Assembly (NCBI GenBank): GCA_019828595.1
Contig: JAHQRK010000004.1
Span: 3,720,001-3,784,000 of the forward strand
Length of the DNA stretch: 64,000 nucleotides
Origin: Aphanomyces cochlioides
Lineage: Eukaryota; Oomycota; Saprolegniomycetes; Saprolegniales; Verrucalvaceae
Direction of reading: 5' to 3'
Shown: one piece after another, positions 43,519-53,419 of the stretch
Position numbering within the stretch: the stretch's first letter is position 1
Layout: each line of letters opens with the position of its first letter
Notes under the pieces: model-generated
Databases searched by the model: none
Seen by the model: the letters and a program-made list of their open reading frames with translations, nothing else
Told to the model about the DNA's origin: nothing
Translations under genes and position numbers: made by a program

Positions 43519-44544
43519 ATGGGCACCAAATCGTCTCGGCAGATCGCCGCCGTGGCCGCCGCTACTTCCTTGCAACGTATGGACAGCAGCGTGATAGTAC
43601 TGGATTTGATTAAACCAAAGCCTAAGACAGAATCCCAACTCGATGCTACCCGTGTCATGGAAGCGTTTCGCAAGCAGAATCTTTTGCTCACGATTGCACA
43701 GTATCAAGATGGATTGGACGGGCATCTTGCCGCTCTTGTGGAAAAAGCCAAGTCTATCCCTGACGAGAACACGCGTGCCAAGTTTATTATCAAGGTGTTG
43801 AATGTCGATGTCGTTGGTCTGGATGTGGTCAAGCAGTTGTATCGATTCCGTCGCAGTGTCTTTACGTCGACTTGTTTGTGTGTCTTGGCCCAGTATGGGC
43901 ATTTGAAAGTGCTCTCGTATTTGCACTCTGTCGAATTTGATGGATTTACTCCGGCAGTTATGGACGCTGCAGCTCGAAGCGGTCATCATCAGCTTGTCAA
44001 GTTTCTTCATGAAAAGCGGCCTGAAGGCTGCACCACAGCAGCTATGGACAATGCTGCCATGTGCGGTGATATGGAATTGGTCGTCTACTTGCACAGGAAT
44101 CGCAAGGAAGGCTGTACTACAGCTGCTATGGATCACGCTGCCCGCCGAGGACAGTTGGAGTTGGTGGCATTTTTGCATCTCAACCGCAAGGAAGGATGTA
44201 CCAAGGAAGCCATGGACAGTGCTGCTGTCAATGGCCATTTGGCTGTTGTAAAGTATTTGCATGCCAACCGTTTTGAAGGATGCTCTGATGCCGCTCTTAA
44301 GAGTGCCACCGAGAAAGGCAACGTCGACATGGTGAAATTCTTGTACGAAACTTATGGGGGCAATATGCTCAACGTGCTCGTCTGGGCTGCCCGCAAGGGT
44401 CACTTGAATGTTGTCGAGTACATGTACAATACTCGTGTCGAAGCGTGCGTGCGATTCAACCATCAAATCATGAGTGTCGCTCAATCGCGTGGCCACACAG
44501 CGATTGTGGAATATCTCATGGATCATGAGTTGAAATCGCCTTAG
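43519..44544 (+). CDS. Ankyrin-repeat protein, single exon
   Basis: 341 aa from ATG 43519 in one open frame. Residues from about 115 onward contain six to seven ankyrin-type repeats of the lineage-specific form 'AAMDHAARRGQLELVAFLHL' and 'AVNGHLAVVKYLHANRFEGC', with about 32-34 residues per repeat. The first 110 residues (MGTKSSRQIAAVAAATSLQR onward) are helical and have no recognised domain. No signal peptide or membrane segment is seen. Such proteins are highly multiplied in oomycete genomes and are presumed protein-interaction scaffolds. The partner is unknown. A second member lies 1.03 kb downstream on the same strand. Confidence 0.85.
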   Translation: MGTKSSRQIAAVAAATSLQRMDSSVIVLDLIKPKPKTESQLDATRVMEAFRKQNLLLTIAQYQDGLDGHLAALVEKAKSIPDENTRAKFIIKVLNVDVVGLDVVKQLYRFRRSVFTSTCLCVLAQYGHLKVLSYLHSVEFDGFTPAVMDAAARSGHHQLVKFLHEKRPEGCTTAAMDNAAMCGDMELVVYLHRNRKEGCTTAAMDHAARRGQLELVAFLHLNRKEGCTKEAMDSAAVNGHLAVVKYLHANRFEGCSDAALKSATEKGNVDMVKFLYETYGGNMLNVLVWAARKGHLNVVEYMYNTRVEACVRFNHQIMSVAQSRGHTAIVEYLMDHELKSP

Positions 44545-45577
44545 ACTAACTTAATCTTTATTTAATCATATGCTCCCATTGTAGTTGTACGTATCTTCTT
44601 ACTGGCGGAGCATACCACATCTCGATAGCCGCAATTTAATGTATGCAGGAAACTTCTGCAGCCAAACTGCGATTTACAGGCAATTTGAGATGAATTGTTT
44701 GTCAAATCAACACTGATCTCATATTACAAATTTCTTTCAGCCTGGAAATACAGTTCTGTTCCCAGATTCTTTACAATCCAAAGTCAATCAACGAGATTGG
44801 CGAGATTGCGTTTTGTGACCGTAAAATTTTCTATTGATGTTAACGCTCAACTTAAAACCCTCCATAAAGTGCTTTGAATAAGGGTATAAAGGCGAATCAT
44901 ATCTTGAGCTACGCGTATGCGTGTACAACATCGTATCTCATTTCACGTCTTAAAATCTATTGCAAACATTGTATGATAGAAAAGTTACATCAAGCTTGGA
45001 CTAGCCCCCCCCCTGCTCCCCCCTCAGTTGTTCTCCAACACATTGACCAACATCAAAGTCGGTCATCAATAAGCATGAGCTTTTCAAGGAGCCTGTCGAT
45101 CACACGCTAGATATTTGATGAATCTGTGTCGCTGGCAGTAACATGAAACTGAGTTAGCAATCCCTGCTGAAGTCAATGACGTGCACTTGGCTCGAAATCT
45201 TGTGCAACCGACAAACCAAGCTGTATTGGCTCTAAGCTTCCAATGAAGTAGGAACCTAGTAGACATTTCTAGAGCTTTACTCCCGCGAAGAGCTGTAGTT
45301 AAATGTTCTTCTACTATGAAATGCTTGAAGCTCAAAATCACAGTGGCAGTTATCCTTCATTCGATACAGCTCACTGTTAAGCTATGGATCGCGCAGAACG
45401 AGCTAGAAACACTACATTTGATCTCTTCCCATCAATTTAAGGAGAGACTATGTCTGTAGCTGGAAATGTTCGTTTTGCGTTTCGTTTTCGAATGGTCCAA
45501 AGATGTCGAGAAACCGTTTTGCGATCCTAATGTTCATCTTTCTCTGGCGGTAGTCGTTTCACATTTTGCAATATTCG
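44545..45577. other. Intergenic between two ankyrin genes
   Basis: No coding feature is supported. Short frames (44695-44877, 44874-45110, 45466-45654 plus; 45084-45341 minus) have no domain. The stretch 45420-45577 just ahead of the second gene may hold a missed 5' exon. Confidence 0.3.
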
Positions 45578-46603
45578 ATGGCGCTCTTCACGTCGGTGCT
45601 GCACATTCCAGAGCTAAGGGCATTGCTTTTCAAGTACCAGCATGGATGCATTGAAGCCTTTAGTGTGTCGATTTTATTTCACGAGACTCAAATGCCCCTC
45701 CTGCGAGCTTTTCAAATTGCGAAGACCATGCGGCTCGATGCTGCGTGGGCACAAGTGTTCCTGACCCATGTGGAGTCTCTAGATTCGAAGCTCGAGCAAG
45801 TCCTCTGCACGTTTGCAAGCCACCGATGGGATTTATTTAGTCCAAGTGTCATGGACGAATTGGCTCGACGTGGAGAAGTTGAGGCGGTGGCCAGCTTGCA
45901 CTCAACTTTCCAGCTAACTTGTTCGTTCAAAGCGATCAAAATTGCAGCTACCCACGGACATTTGAGCGTCTTGCGCTTGTTTCATCAAGACAACTATTTC
46001 GGGCGTTGCGAATGGAGCCTCCATGTCATGGATAAAGCGGCTGCTTTTGGACACTTTGAAATTGTGAAGTTTCTCCACCAGAATCGACCTGAAGGAGGCA
46101 CGACATCTGCAATGGATTTGGCAGCTTTGGGTGGACATTTCGAGATTGTGAAGTTTCTACACTTCAATCGGACAGAAGGATGCTCGAAAAATGCCATGCG
46201 AAATGCGGCGAAAGAAGGACATTTGGAAATTGTGCAATTTCTTCATGACCATCGCTCGGAAGGATGCACACATGAAACGCTGCACATGGCGGCCGCCGCG
46301 GGTCATGTCCATGTCGTAGAATGGCTATTGACGAACAGAAGCGAAGGCATCATTTCCCAAGCGCTCGAAGATGCAGCAAGACATGGCCATTTGCAGGTTG
46401 TTGAGATTCTCCACGCTGTTCAGCAAGCCAAGTGGAGCCGGCCTTGCGAGCGTGTTGTGTTGACTGCAGCAAAACATGGGCATTTGGAAATTGTGAGATT
46501 TTTTTACAACACTCAACGAGATGCCATGGCGCCGTGGCAATGGTGCGGCGCACATGTTCAAGCCATGGTCACGCCAAGTCGAAAAAATGGCCGAATTGAA
46601 TGA
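45578..46603 (+). CDS. Ankyrin-repeat protein, second member
   Basis: 341 aa from the ATG at 45578; the open frame extends four codons further upstream but begins with TTG. It belongs to the same repeat family as the gene at 43519. Repeats run from about residue 100 ('AATHGHLSVLRLFHQDN', 'AFGHFEIVKFLHQNRPEGG', 'KEGHLEIVQFLHDHRSEGC') to the end. Compared with its neighbour the N-terminus differs (ALFTSVLHIPELRALLFKYQ), as in other members of this expanded group where the first 100 residues vary. Single exon, intact. It is probably a tandem duplicate by family, but divergence is large. Confidence 0.85.
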   Translation: MALFTSVLHIPELRALLFKYQHGCIEAFSVSILFHETQMPLLRAFQIAKTMRLDAAWAQVFLTHVESLDSKLEQVLCTFASHRWDLFSPSVMDELARRGEVEAVASLHSTFQLTCSFKAIKIAATHGHLSVLRLFHQDNYFGRCEWSLHVMDKAAAFGHFEIVKFLHQNRPEGGTTSAMDLAALGGHFEIVKFLHFNRTEGCSKNAMRNAAKEGHLEIVQFLHDHRSEGCTHETLHMAAAAGHVHVVEWLLTNRSEGIISQALEDAARHGHLQVVEILHAVQQAKWSRPCERVVLTAAKHGHLEIVRFFYNTQRDAMAPWQWCGAHVQAMVTPSRKNGRIE

Positions 46604-46707
46604 TTTGACGTCGCTGCCGCCATTGTAGTCGTTTAATATTGTTCTGTTGCCAAAAGAAGTGGATTATCATGTTGTGTGGGCTTGAAGTCATAATAAATCA
46701 AGCAGAC

Positions 46708-47248
46708 CTAGGAATCAAGAATAAGACATTGATCGAACAGCTCAGGGAAGAAGCGGCTTACGACTTCTTTGTCATGGGGAAGACTGCCATCAATGCCGTA
46801 ATCATGCAGTGTTAGCATATCATCTGTGAGTTCGTTGCCCTCGGCGAAGTGATCCTTGCAAATCTTCAAGTTTGTGATGGGTCCATGGCGTTTCTCGATC
46901 TCCGCCTAGAGAAAAGGCTCAAGGGCGGCATGAAACAACGCTATCAACCTTGATGGTGAAGAGTCTTGTGGTTGTCTTCGTTCGGAAGCGAAAGTTGAGA
47001 TAGCTCCAATTCAGCAACTGCAGTCGTGAGCTAAACAAAACCACATTCACACACCCGCATGTCCAGCGTCACGTATTCGTCCATTTCGTCTGGCACATCC
47101 AAAGGCACGTGTTGCTCAACCTACAGAGCTCAAGACACAGTTAGGGAGGGCCAACATGGCTCTGGCACACCGGTGGCGCTGGCGTTGCAGCGGCTTCCGC
47201 CACGTCATCGACGGCCGCTTTGGACTTCTTGGCTTTCTTTTTCACCAT
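46708..47248 (-). CDS. Small conserved-looking protein of 136 aa, four exons
   Basis: Exons 47248-47171, 47120-47055, 47017-46949 and 46905-46708 all close in frame (26 + 22 + 23 + 65 codons); the introns are 50, 37 and 43 nt. The start is lysine-rich (MVKKKAKKSKAA). The core reads 'TRLFTIKAEIEKRHGPITNL', then 'LTDDMLTLHDYGIDG' and a short acidic end. The strand-helix-strand pattern and the KRHGPITNLKICKD segment suggest a ubiquitin-like beta-grasp fold, but I cannot name the family. It shares a 180-bp upstream region with the divergent WW-domain gene. I chose the 37-nt second intron because an alternative 24-nt one puts the conserved region out of frame. Confidence 0.65.
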
Positions 47249-47428
47249 CTCTTCAAGAATAGAACTGACACTGTATTGGCTAAAATTCGAGAGCAATCTT
47301 TTGAGTGATTTTTATTTTGCTGTTATAACCAATTAGACTTTGAATTCATAATTTTAGCCAATCAATAGACAAAATTATTGAATTAACGTTAAGGTGAGGG
47401 ATAAGATTTATGGCATTATTACTCTCGT
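47249..47428. promoter_or_regulatory. Divergent promoter with inverted CCAAT-type motifs
   Basis: Between the ATGs of the 136-aa protein (minus) and the WW-domain gene (plus). ATTGGCTAAAATT at 47275-47287 and its complement AATTTTAGCCAAT at 47350-47362 are an exact inverted pair, one facing each gene, 27 and 67 bp from the respective ATGs. They suit a bidirectional promoter using a CCAAT-binding factor; function is inference. Confidence 0.55.
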
Positions 47429-48673
47429 ATGCCCTACAAGCTTGACGTGTGAAAGTTTGAAAGAAATTCAAGCTTAACCTCTCATATTAAAGAGTGAGTT
47501 CTCCATCTTGGACTTCTTGACGATTGTATTCTTCCTCTCATCAATTCATTTGGATCAGCATTTACCTCATAATCTGGTCTTCACGGTGGGGCATCTCGAT
47601 GATATCCATAAATCTTTGTCCGTGTTGGAAGCGACTAAAGCAGTGGGGATTTTTAGGAAATATAGTTTCAAAATTGAAACAAAATTGAATATGAAGCCCG
47701 ACGAAGATCTTTTAATGGTACTTCATTGCTACCAGGCATTGAGTTCCTATTTCGATGTAAGTTATTTATCGTTAGCTTGATGTCATTGAAAGGGCTCTTC
47801 AGAATTTTGTTGAATTTCTTTCAATTCAACGGTGTAACTGGGTATGGCGTATTAATAATTAACTCGGTCAAAACTTGAAATGAAAAGGTTTTCATCTGGG
47901 TAATCCAAGCCTGGACCGTGCCAGGTTCAAATTCGCAGTTGGTCCCGCTAATCGGGAATGGAATTGCTCTATCTTTGTCTGGCATTATCAGTGTTTCTCG
48001 ATGTTTTCGTTATTTGTTTGGTTGATTTGCGATATTTTTAGCATGCCGATGGCAAAAATAGATTTGAAGGCGATGGGATTCTTATTATCGCGATGGAATG
48101 GGAAGCACGGACAAACGAACGGGGCTACACGTACTATTACCACGTTTCCACAGGTACAAATGAACCTTGTCATGTCAGATTCATTTATGGTGAATTAGGA
48201 GCAATGCAATGGTCCCCACCAGATTCATCGAAAGACGATGAATTGAGCATCCCCGTCTCCGCGGCCGATGTTTCGGATTCATCGAGTGACGAAGACGAAA
48301 GCACTGAGGTTGAGGGCGCAAACCCAGTCGAGCCACTTATAGTAGCCTCGGACCATGCCCCCGGTCTCGTCTTGGACACAGTTTTGTGTGAGTTTATCGA
48401 CGGATATCGTCTCTGAACAAAAGAAATGTAGGGCTCATGCGAGAAATTTGGCAAAGCCATGTTGAAATCACGCAGTTTTTAACGCAATCCTCCCAGTCAG
48501 TTATCCAAGGACTGGTCCCTCGTTTGCAAGAATTAATGGCACGTCGACCAGCCTTAGCAATTCATCCGCATCCAATTCCAGCTTCGTTTATTCCAACAGC
48601 AAGCGTTGCTTCACTCAAACAAAATACTGCTCAAGTCCAAGAAACAAGCGAAGGAGTCGACGAGCTCGTGTAG
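47429..48673 (+). CDS. WW-domain protein, multi-exon
   Basis: The last three exons are secure: an exon reaching 48153, then 48199-48387 and 48432-48673, with introns of 45 and 44 nt. They encode a WW domain split by the first of these introns: 'WEARTNERGYTYYYHVSTG' then AMQWSPPDSS, with both tryptophans and the Y-Y-Y block. An acidic serine-rich linker (SDSSSDEDESTEVEG) and a helical C-terminus follow. WW domains bind proline-rich motifs. Upstream, 47533-47757 reads as an exon (HLDDIHKSLSVLEATKAVGI) and ATG 47429 (MPYKLD, then a GTGTGA donor) is my best start. The large intron of about 285 nt between these parts is uncertain; a minimal gene would start at ATG 48093. Confidence 0.65.
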
Positions 48674-48684
48674 AGAATATTCAA

Positions 48685-49825
48685 TTAAGAAACTAAAATT
48701 GTTGTAAGTATACCAGCTGATATCGAGCCGAGAAACCAAACAAAAGGACCAACAAATGGCCACTGCATCATGTAGCTCAGCATGTACGAAAAGCCGAAAA
48801 GGATTGCTTGATGCTTGGGCCATCTCAAAATGGAGATACCGATGGGTTGATCGACTTTGCTTTCAAATGCCTTTGACTTGGCTAAGTCAGGTTGGCGAGC
48901 GATAAAAGCCTCAAATAATTCTCGAGCAATTGCACTAAAGGTCACTGTAGTAACTTTAATTGGTGAATGATTTCATACCGAGCATCAAACCAAATCCGAG
49001 CTAGATCCAAAGCGGTCGACCTAGTCCAAGGAAAGATGTAGAGGCCAAAGAGCGAGCAGAAAAAAATCATTTCCATGCGCCGAATCCTACCAGAAACATT
49101 CAAAATCTTACAAAATTGCTTTGTCGTACTTGTAACCAAATGCAATAATGGTAAAGAGGCCTCCAAAGATTGGTGTGAGCACGGAACCCAGGCCAAGAAT
49201 AAATATAAGCAGCAAACGATGCAGGAGGAAGAATAACACCGAGACAGCGTACGCCCATGTAAAATAATTCACTGGAATATATGATAGCTTGAGACCATCG
49301 CGTTTTGGAGCTCTCAGTGTTACCTGTTCCAGCTCTTGTCGTAATGATGGATTGTCCATCTCAATTCCAAGGAAGAAAAGCTTCTCAAAGAGCGCAGGAT
49401 AAACATATCTGCAGGTGGCAATCATAATAAAAGCTACAGATGCAAGTGATCGATGCAAAATGCTCGACAACGCAGCTTTAAATCTACACACAAAACTGTC
49501 AAGAACTACACGATGTCCGAGATCTGGTACTCAATATCGCCAGCGATCCAGAGGATAATATGAATGGGAAACGTTAATAAATAGCCTACAATTGCAAGGA
49601 CCATCGTGCTTCCTGCAATCCAAGCAAAGATATGAATGACCAATGATGCCAATGAACTGTGGCTTACTTTTTGTAGCCGTGACGAAGTTCTGGATGACAC
49701 AAACCACGAAGACATCCCGTGCCTACAATAGACATGAGAATTACGCCTCGAAAGCCACTCGTATAAGCGAGGAAAGCGCCGTAGACTGCGTTGATGGCAT
49801 GGGACTGGATCGTTTCGACAACCAT
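48685..49825 (-). CDS. Multi-pass membrane protein, unknown family
   Basis: Five or so exons on minus from ATG 49825 (MVVETIQSHAINAVYGAFLA) to a stop at 48685. Introns inferred by frame: one near 49613-49666; 35 nt joining AGDI to 'FVCRFKAALSSILHR'; 44 nt joining FGYK to 'IRRMEMIFFCSLFGLYIF'; 44 nt joining FDAR to 'AIARELFEAFIARQPDL'. Seven to eight hydrophobic segments are visible ('MVLAIVGYLLTFPIHIILWI', 'YAVSVLFFLLHRLLLIFILG', 'FVGPFVWFLGSISAGILTTI'). No signature lets me name it. Its 3' end meets that of the WW-domain gene with 11 bp between stops, so the transcripts must overlap. Confidence 0.7.
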
Positions 49826-49966
49826 TTTGATTTTTGGAGATCTCTTTTTTTGTTGACACAACAAGAGTGAATATCATTGGTTGGACTGGTTGTCATGCTA
49901 ATCAAATAATTTCATCTAATCAAATTGGACTATTCTACAAAATTCATTTTTTTAGCCAATGAAATA
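49826..49966 (-). promoter_or_regulatory. Upstream region of the membrane-protein gene
   Basis: On minus, ATTGGCTAAAAAAAT (complement of 49945-49960) lies about 120-135 bp ahead of ATG 49825. It is the same CCAAT-type word as at 47.3 kb and 40.07 kb. CATTGGTTGGACTGG near 49878 is a second CCAAT-like site. Confidence 0.35.
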
Positions 49967-50504
49967 TGAGTAGTGACGACGCTGCAAGTTGCAACGCAAC
50001 ATTCGGTCGAGCATTCCTGGGACGAACGACGCAACAAAACCAATGCAATCAAGCAAAATAACGTCAAGTTGGCCACGGAAATAGCGCTCAGACTTTACGA
50101 GGGATCTTTTCTCTCTATCTGAAGGGCATGGACTTGACAGCAAAGCTGGATGCAAAGATGACTGTGGGTTCGATCGATTCTGCAAAGTGGATCACGTGTA
50201 AGACGGTGCGCCGTGTTCTAACGTTCGTGGAATGTTCGCATCGTGGGTTTGCCCACAAAATGGAGCAAGTTGTCGACATGGGAGATTCAAAGACAAGCAT
50301 GATAAACTCATCCTCCAATATCGTTGAACATGCACGCGGCGCCAGAAACTTTGCCTGCCACTTACGACCGACGAAAAGAGTCGATGCGATCGTCAGGTCT
50401 ACGAAGCGCACGATGGTCTGATCGCCCAAGGGGATCGGAAGGGTGTAATTATGCGATTGTTCTCGTCTCGACGAAAAAGTTACACAAGTCGCTGTCACAT
50501 CCAT
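49967..50504. CDS. Coding locus of uncertain strand
   Basis: Both strands are open and protein-like here. Plus: 'ERRNKTNAIKQNNVKLATEI' followed one frame off by 'KGMDLTAKLDAKMTVGSIDS' up to a stop at 50421. Minus: a 129-codon frame from 50504 to 50115 (SHNYTLPIPLGDQTIVRFVD). The plus reading is the more natural in composition but needs an intron or a one-base shift near 50108. No domain is recognised on either strand. I report one gene, strand undecided. Confidence 0.3.
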
Positions 50505-50674
50505 GTTAAGTTTTGACGACAGTGGCTTCGCAGGAACAGACGTCCAACTATTGCGAATTGCGATTAGTCGCCCATATCTGCTGGAACGCTGGGATCTAGG
50601 CGAGAATTCATATTGTTAGGTTGAAAATTCAATAATATCCTGGATTCGATGGTCATCATGAACCCACGTCGAGA

Positions 50675-50815
50675 GAATTTGGCTTTGAAAGTGCACCCAA
50701 CTTCCGTGTTGACAAAATTTGTCAACACGGAAGTGACGATTGAGTTCTCACGATGGGTGCACTTTCAAAGCCAAATTCCCTCGAGGGGAAGCTTCATTTA
50801 ATGAAGCTTCCCCTC
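50675..50815. repeat. Triple palindrome / foldback element
   Basis: Outer arms of 25 bp (50675-50699 starting GAATTTGGCTTTGAAAGTGC, complemented at 50754-50778) enclose a second perfect palindrome with 17-bp arms and a 1-nt centre (50700-50734, ACTTCCGTGTTGACAAA). A third palindrome with 15-bp arms and a 3-nt loop (50783-50815, GAGGGGAAGCTTCAT) abuts on the right. Such DNA can extrude as a cruciform or be read as a hairpin RNA. No ORF. Confidence 0.9.
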
Positions 50816-51579
50816 GTTGATTAGAGCCCAGACCAGCTGCATTCACGAACGACTTGCGCCTCTCACGTCCAGATGGTGATTGCACCATACATGTACCAAA
50901 CATTATGCGGATAAGTACCAAGACTACTAGTAGTAGTACTGAATCTTACGTACATGGAGTTCTTTGGCATGCGGGACCTGTGGACTTTACCAGCCTCCTG
51001 TCCATCAAGTAAATTCATATTTGACCGATCACAGTCGGTATTGTATTTAATGTTTGAATGGCTTATGGAGCGCCGTAGTGGGTATGCCTTCCCTTCAGTT
51101 TATAGCTGCTCGAACTTGTAAGTCCGACATGAAGTTCTCTGCTAACTTACAGTCGTTGCGGATACACTGGTAAGACCTCATTCCCCTTGTGTTTCGTCCA
51201 TCACCCCATAAAATAAATCCATTAAACACGGCGCATCGAGTGGATTTGGGCAAGCAAGATGCGTCGCTTGCATCTTTTGTTGGTCTGACTTGCCTTGCAA
51301 GCGGGAAGACGAGTCAATACAATCCTCAAAACCACAAGATCCATCTTGACTCAAGATTTCCTCAAGTTTCTTGAGGAAGTCTAATAATGGGTTCATGAGG
51401 AAAAGATGTCGGCAGGATGCCCGTACAGTGCTCCCTCAGTTTTTGCTCCCCTTATAAATGAATATTCCTGTATAAACTAAACTTTATACTCATATAAAAT
51501 TTCATGATGCATTTGAAGTCGATTCAAAATTTGAATTCAATGGTCTATTGTGCATGGACCAAGTGCATCATTTCTAGAC
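50816..51579. other. Intergenic, no gene supported
   Basis: Short frames at 51178-51396 (minus) and 51189-51374 (plus) overlap and have no domain. ACTACTAGTAGTAGTACT near 50921 is a short palindromic run. AT-rich near 51470-51540. Confidence 0.3.
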
Positions 51580-51795
51580 ATGCCATCTAACAAAAGATTG
51601 ACGATCCATCAAAAGACTTTGCTCAGAGACTTCTACAACACAAAAAGACCAAGCAACATAAAGATCGTACAAGATTGGATATTGAAGCAATTTGGCCGAT
51701 CGGTGCATATATCTACAATTCGTACAAGGTCCATCGTTCAGGCGGTCGTTCCCACAATTACGCCTGGGCATTGGTTGCACGAGCTCTTGAACTGA
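51580..51795 (+). pseudogene. Transposase N-terminal HTH fragment (CENP-B/pogo type)
   Basis: From ATG 51580 the frame reads MPSNKRLTIHQKTLLRDFYN and 'IVQDWILKQFGRSVHISTIR', the helix-turn-helix found at the start of pogo/Tigger and CENP-B-like transposases (basic start, QK, then W-x3-x-F-G and a recognition helix). It then diverges, and an adjacent frame (HRSGGRSHNYAWALVARALE) may be its shifted continuation. No DDE domain follows. It differs from the pogo copies at 1.8-5 kb. Orphan fragment ahead of the third START/FYVE gene. Confidence 0.45.
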
Positions 51796-52111
51796 TGTGT
51801 TTCAATGGACCACAAAGTAACTCTATAAATGCATGTTTCAACTTCAAATATAACCTTTTAGAATTTATATTTTGGGGCAGGAGCAAAAACTGAGTGAGCA
51901 CTGTACTAGACACTAAATCTGAAACGCTGACGAAAATTGAAGCCACCGACTTGGGTCCGCGGAAACAAGTGTGCGATGAACGGGAAAAAGAGGTCAGTGT
52001 CGCCATTTAGTAGTACTAAATCAGTTTGGATATCCGGATGATTGCTTAGAATTCGATAGTCGATTGTTGTGTAATGGCCATGTCATAGGTGCCGAGTGTG
52101 GAATTTACAAG

Positions 52112-53419
52112 ATGGGCCTCAAACTGCCGCTGCCACCAGACTTTTTCAAATGTCCTCCGTTGAGTCGCGAAGAAAGCGAGCGATATCTCGATATGGGCGT
52201 CGCCTGCGCCAAGAATTTGGTACTGAATGGGCTAACCCTGGAGCTGGCGTCACAGGATTCGTAGGTTCAAAAGTCAAAGTTGCAAGGTGGACCGTGTGAG
52301 TGGAAATTGGCAGTTGATGAATACGATCTCAAGATTTATAAAGCCGATGCCGCCCATGGACGTCCATTGCACTGTGGCGTGAAAGAAATCGTCGGTAATT
52401 TAGACGACCTCATGGCTTTGTACAAGACACAGACCACAGCAGAAGCCAAAGCCCATGCACAACGCTTTGGGCGAGGACTTGCTGACGCCGTGAATGTGTA
52501 TTCCATCTTGAAAGGTACGCCAGAGTACCCACATAATGCTATCCACATCAAGTGGATTGCGCTTAAAAGTGCCTTTGACGGCGTTGTGAGCAAACGCGAC
52601 TGCTGTGTGCTTCAGGTACGTCTTGGAATCTCACTCCACTCAGAGTAACTGCTCTTTAGTCGGATTTGGAAATGCCAATTGATGGCAAGCGCGGCTGGGT
52701 GCGCGCAATTACATCGCTTGAGCTGGATTGTGTTCCGGATTTGCATGACCAATTGGGCATGGTCCGTGCTATTCATTATGACATGGGCCACGTTTTTATG
52801 GAGTCCGATCGACCTGGCTACCTTCGTTTGATTTCGGTGTACGATGCTGACACCCGAGGGTCAGTTCCAAAGTGGGCAGTTCGCCAAGCTGTTCGCACGT
52901 GGTGCCGCAATTTGGTCGATATTGATAAATATTTACGTGAAGACCGTTTGAGCAAAACCCCATTTCTGCGCAAGGAGGATCTCATGCCTTTTAGCTCGGC
53001 TGGGCGGTGCTATTTGTGTCAAAAGAAATTTGGGCCACTTCGGAAGAAATCGCACTGCTACAAATGCGGCAACGTAAGAAGTTTAGTCCTGACATGGGAT
53101 TTCTCATGATGTGTTGCAGGTCTTTTGCCGTAAATGCAATCGCGTGTGGGATGTCAGAGTGAACAATATTGCCACCAAGGCCAAGGCTTGCAATTCTTGT
53201 TCGATCCAAGGCATGCCCATTGGACCTGTTCAACAAGTCAAGAAACTCCAAATTGTCGATGAAGATGGTGACCTGGTGGAAAATGAAAGCACATTGTACG
53301 GTGGGGCATCTACTGCCGTCGACTCGTCGGAATACTCGGATGATCAATCAGGCTACAGTGAGTCCTTAGCGCCATCCTCCGTCGTCTTCATGCCGCCTGG
53401 TGTTTTAGTTGTTGAGTAA
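52112..53419 (+). CDS. START-like / FYVE zinc-finger protein, paralogue 3
   Basis: Four exons (52112-52219, 52265-52615, 52660-53073, 53120-53419) close in frame to 390 aa; introns are 45, 44 and 46 nt. MGLKLPLPPDFFKCPPLSRE matches the start of paralogue 1 in sequence and in exon length (36 codons each). The lipid-binding-like module spans about residues 40-245 ('DMGHVFMESDRPGYLRLI'). The FYVE-type finger is CYLCQKKFGPLRKKSHCYKCGN, split by the third intron, then VFCRKC and CNSC. The C-terminal tail is acidic and serine-rich. Paralogue 2 has an intron at nearly the same place in the finger, while paralogue 1 has lost it or never had it. Probably endosome-associated by family; ligand unknown. 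Confidence 0.88.

Noticed and set aside
47031..47054. A 24-nt intron in the 136-aa gene
   Set aside because: It puts the following exon out of frame with the conserved-looking core; the 37-nt alternative closes all exons.
16293..52264. Conserved in-frame TAG in three paralogues as possible stop-codon readthrough or recoding
   Set aside because: Each TAG is the 3' end of a GT-AG segment of 45-48 nt, and removing it leaves both sides in frame. An ordinary intron explains it.
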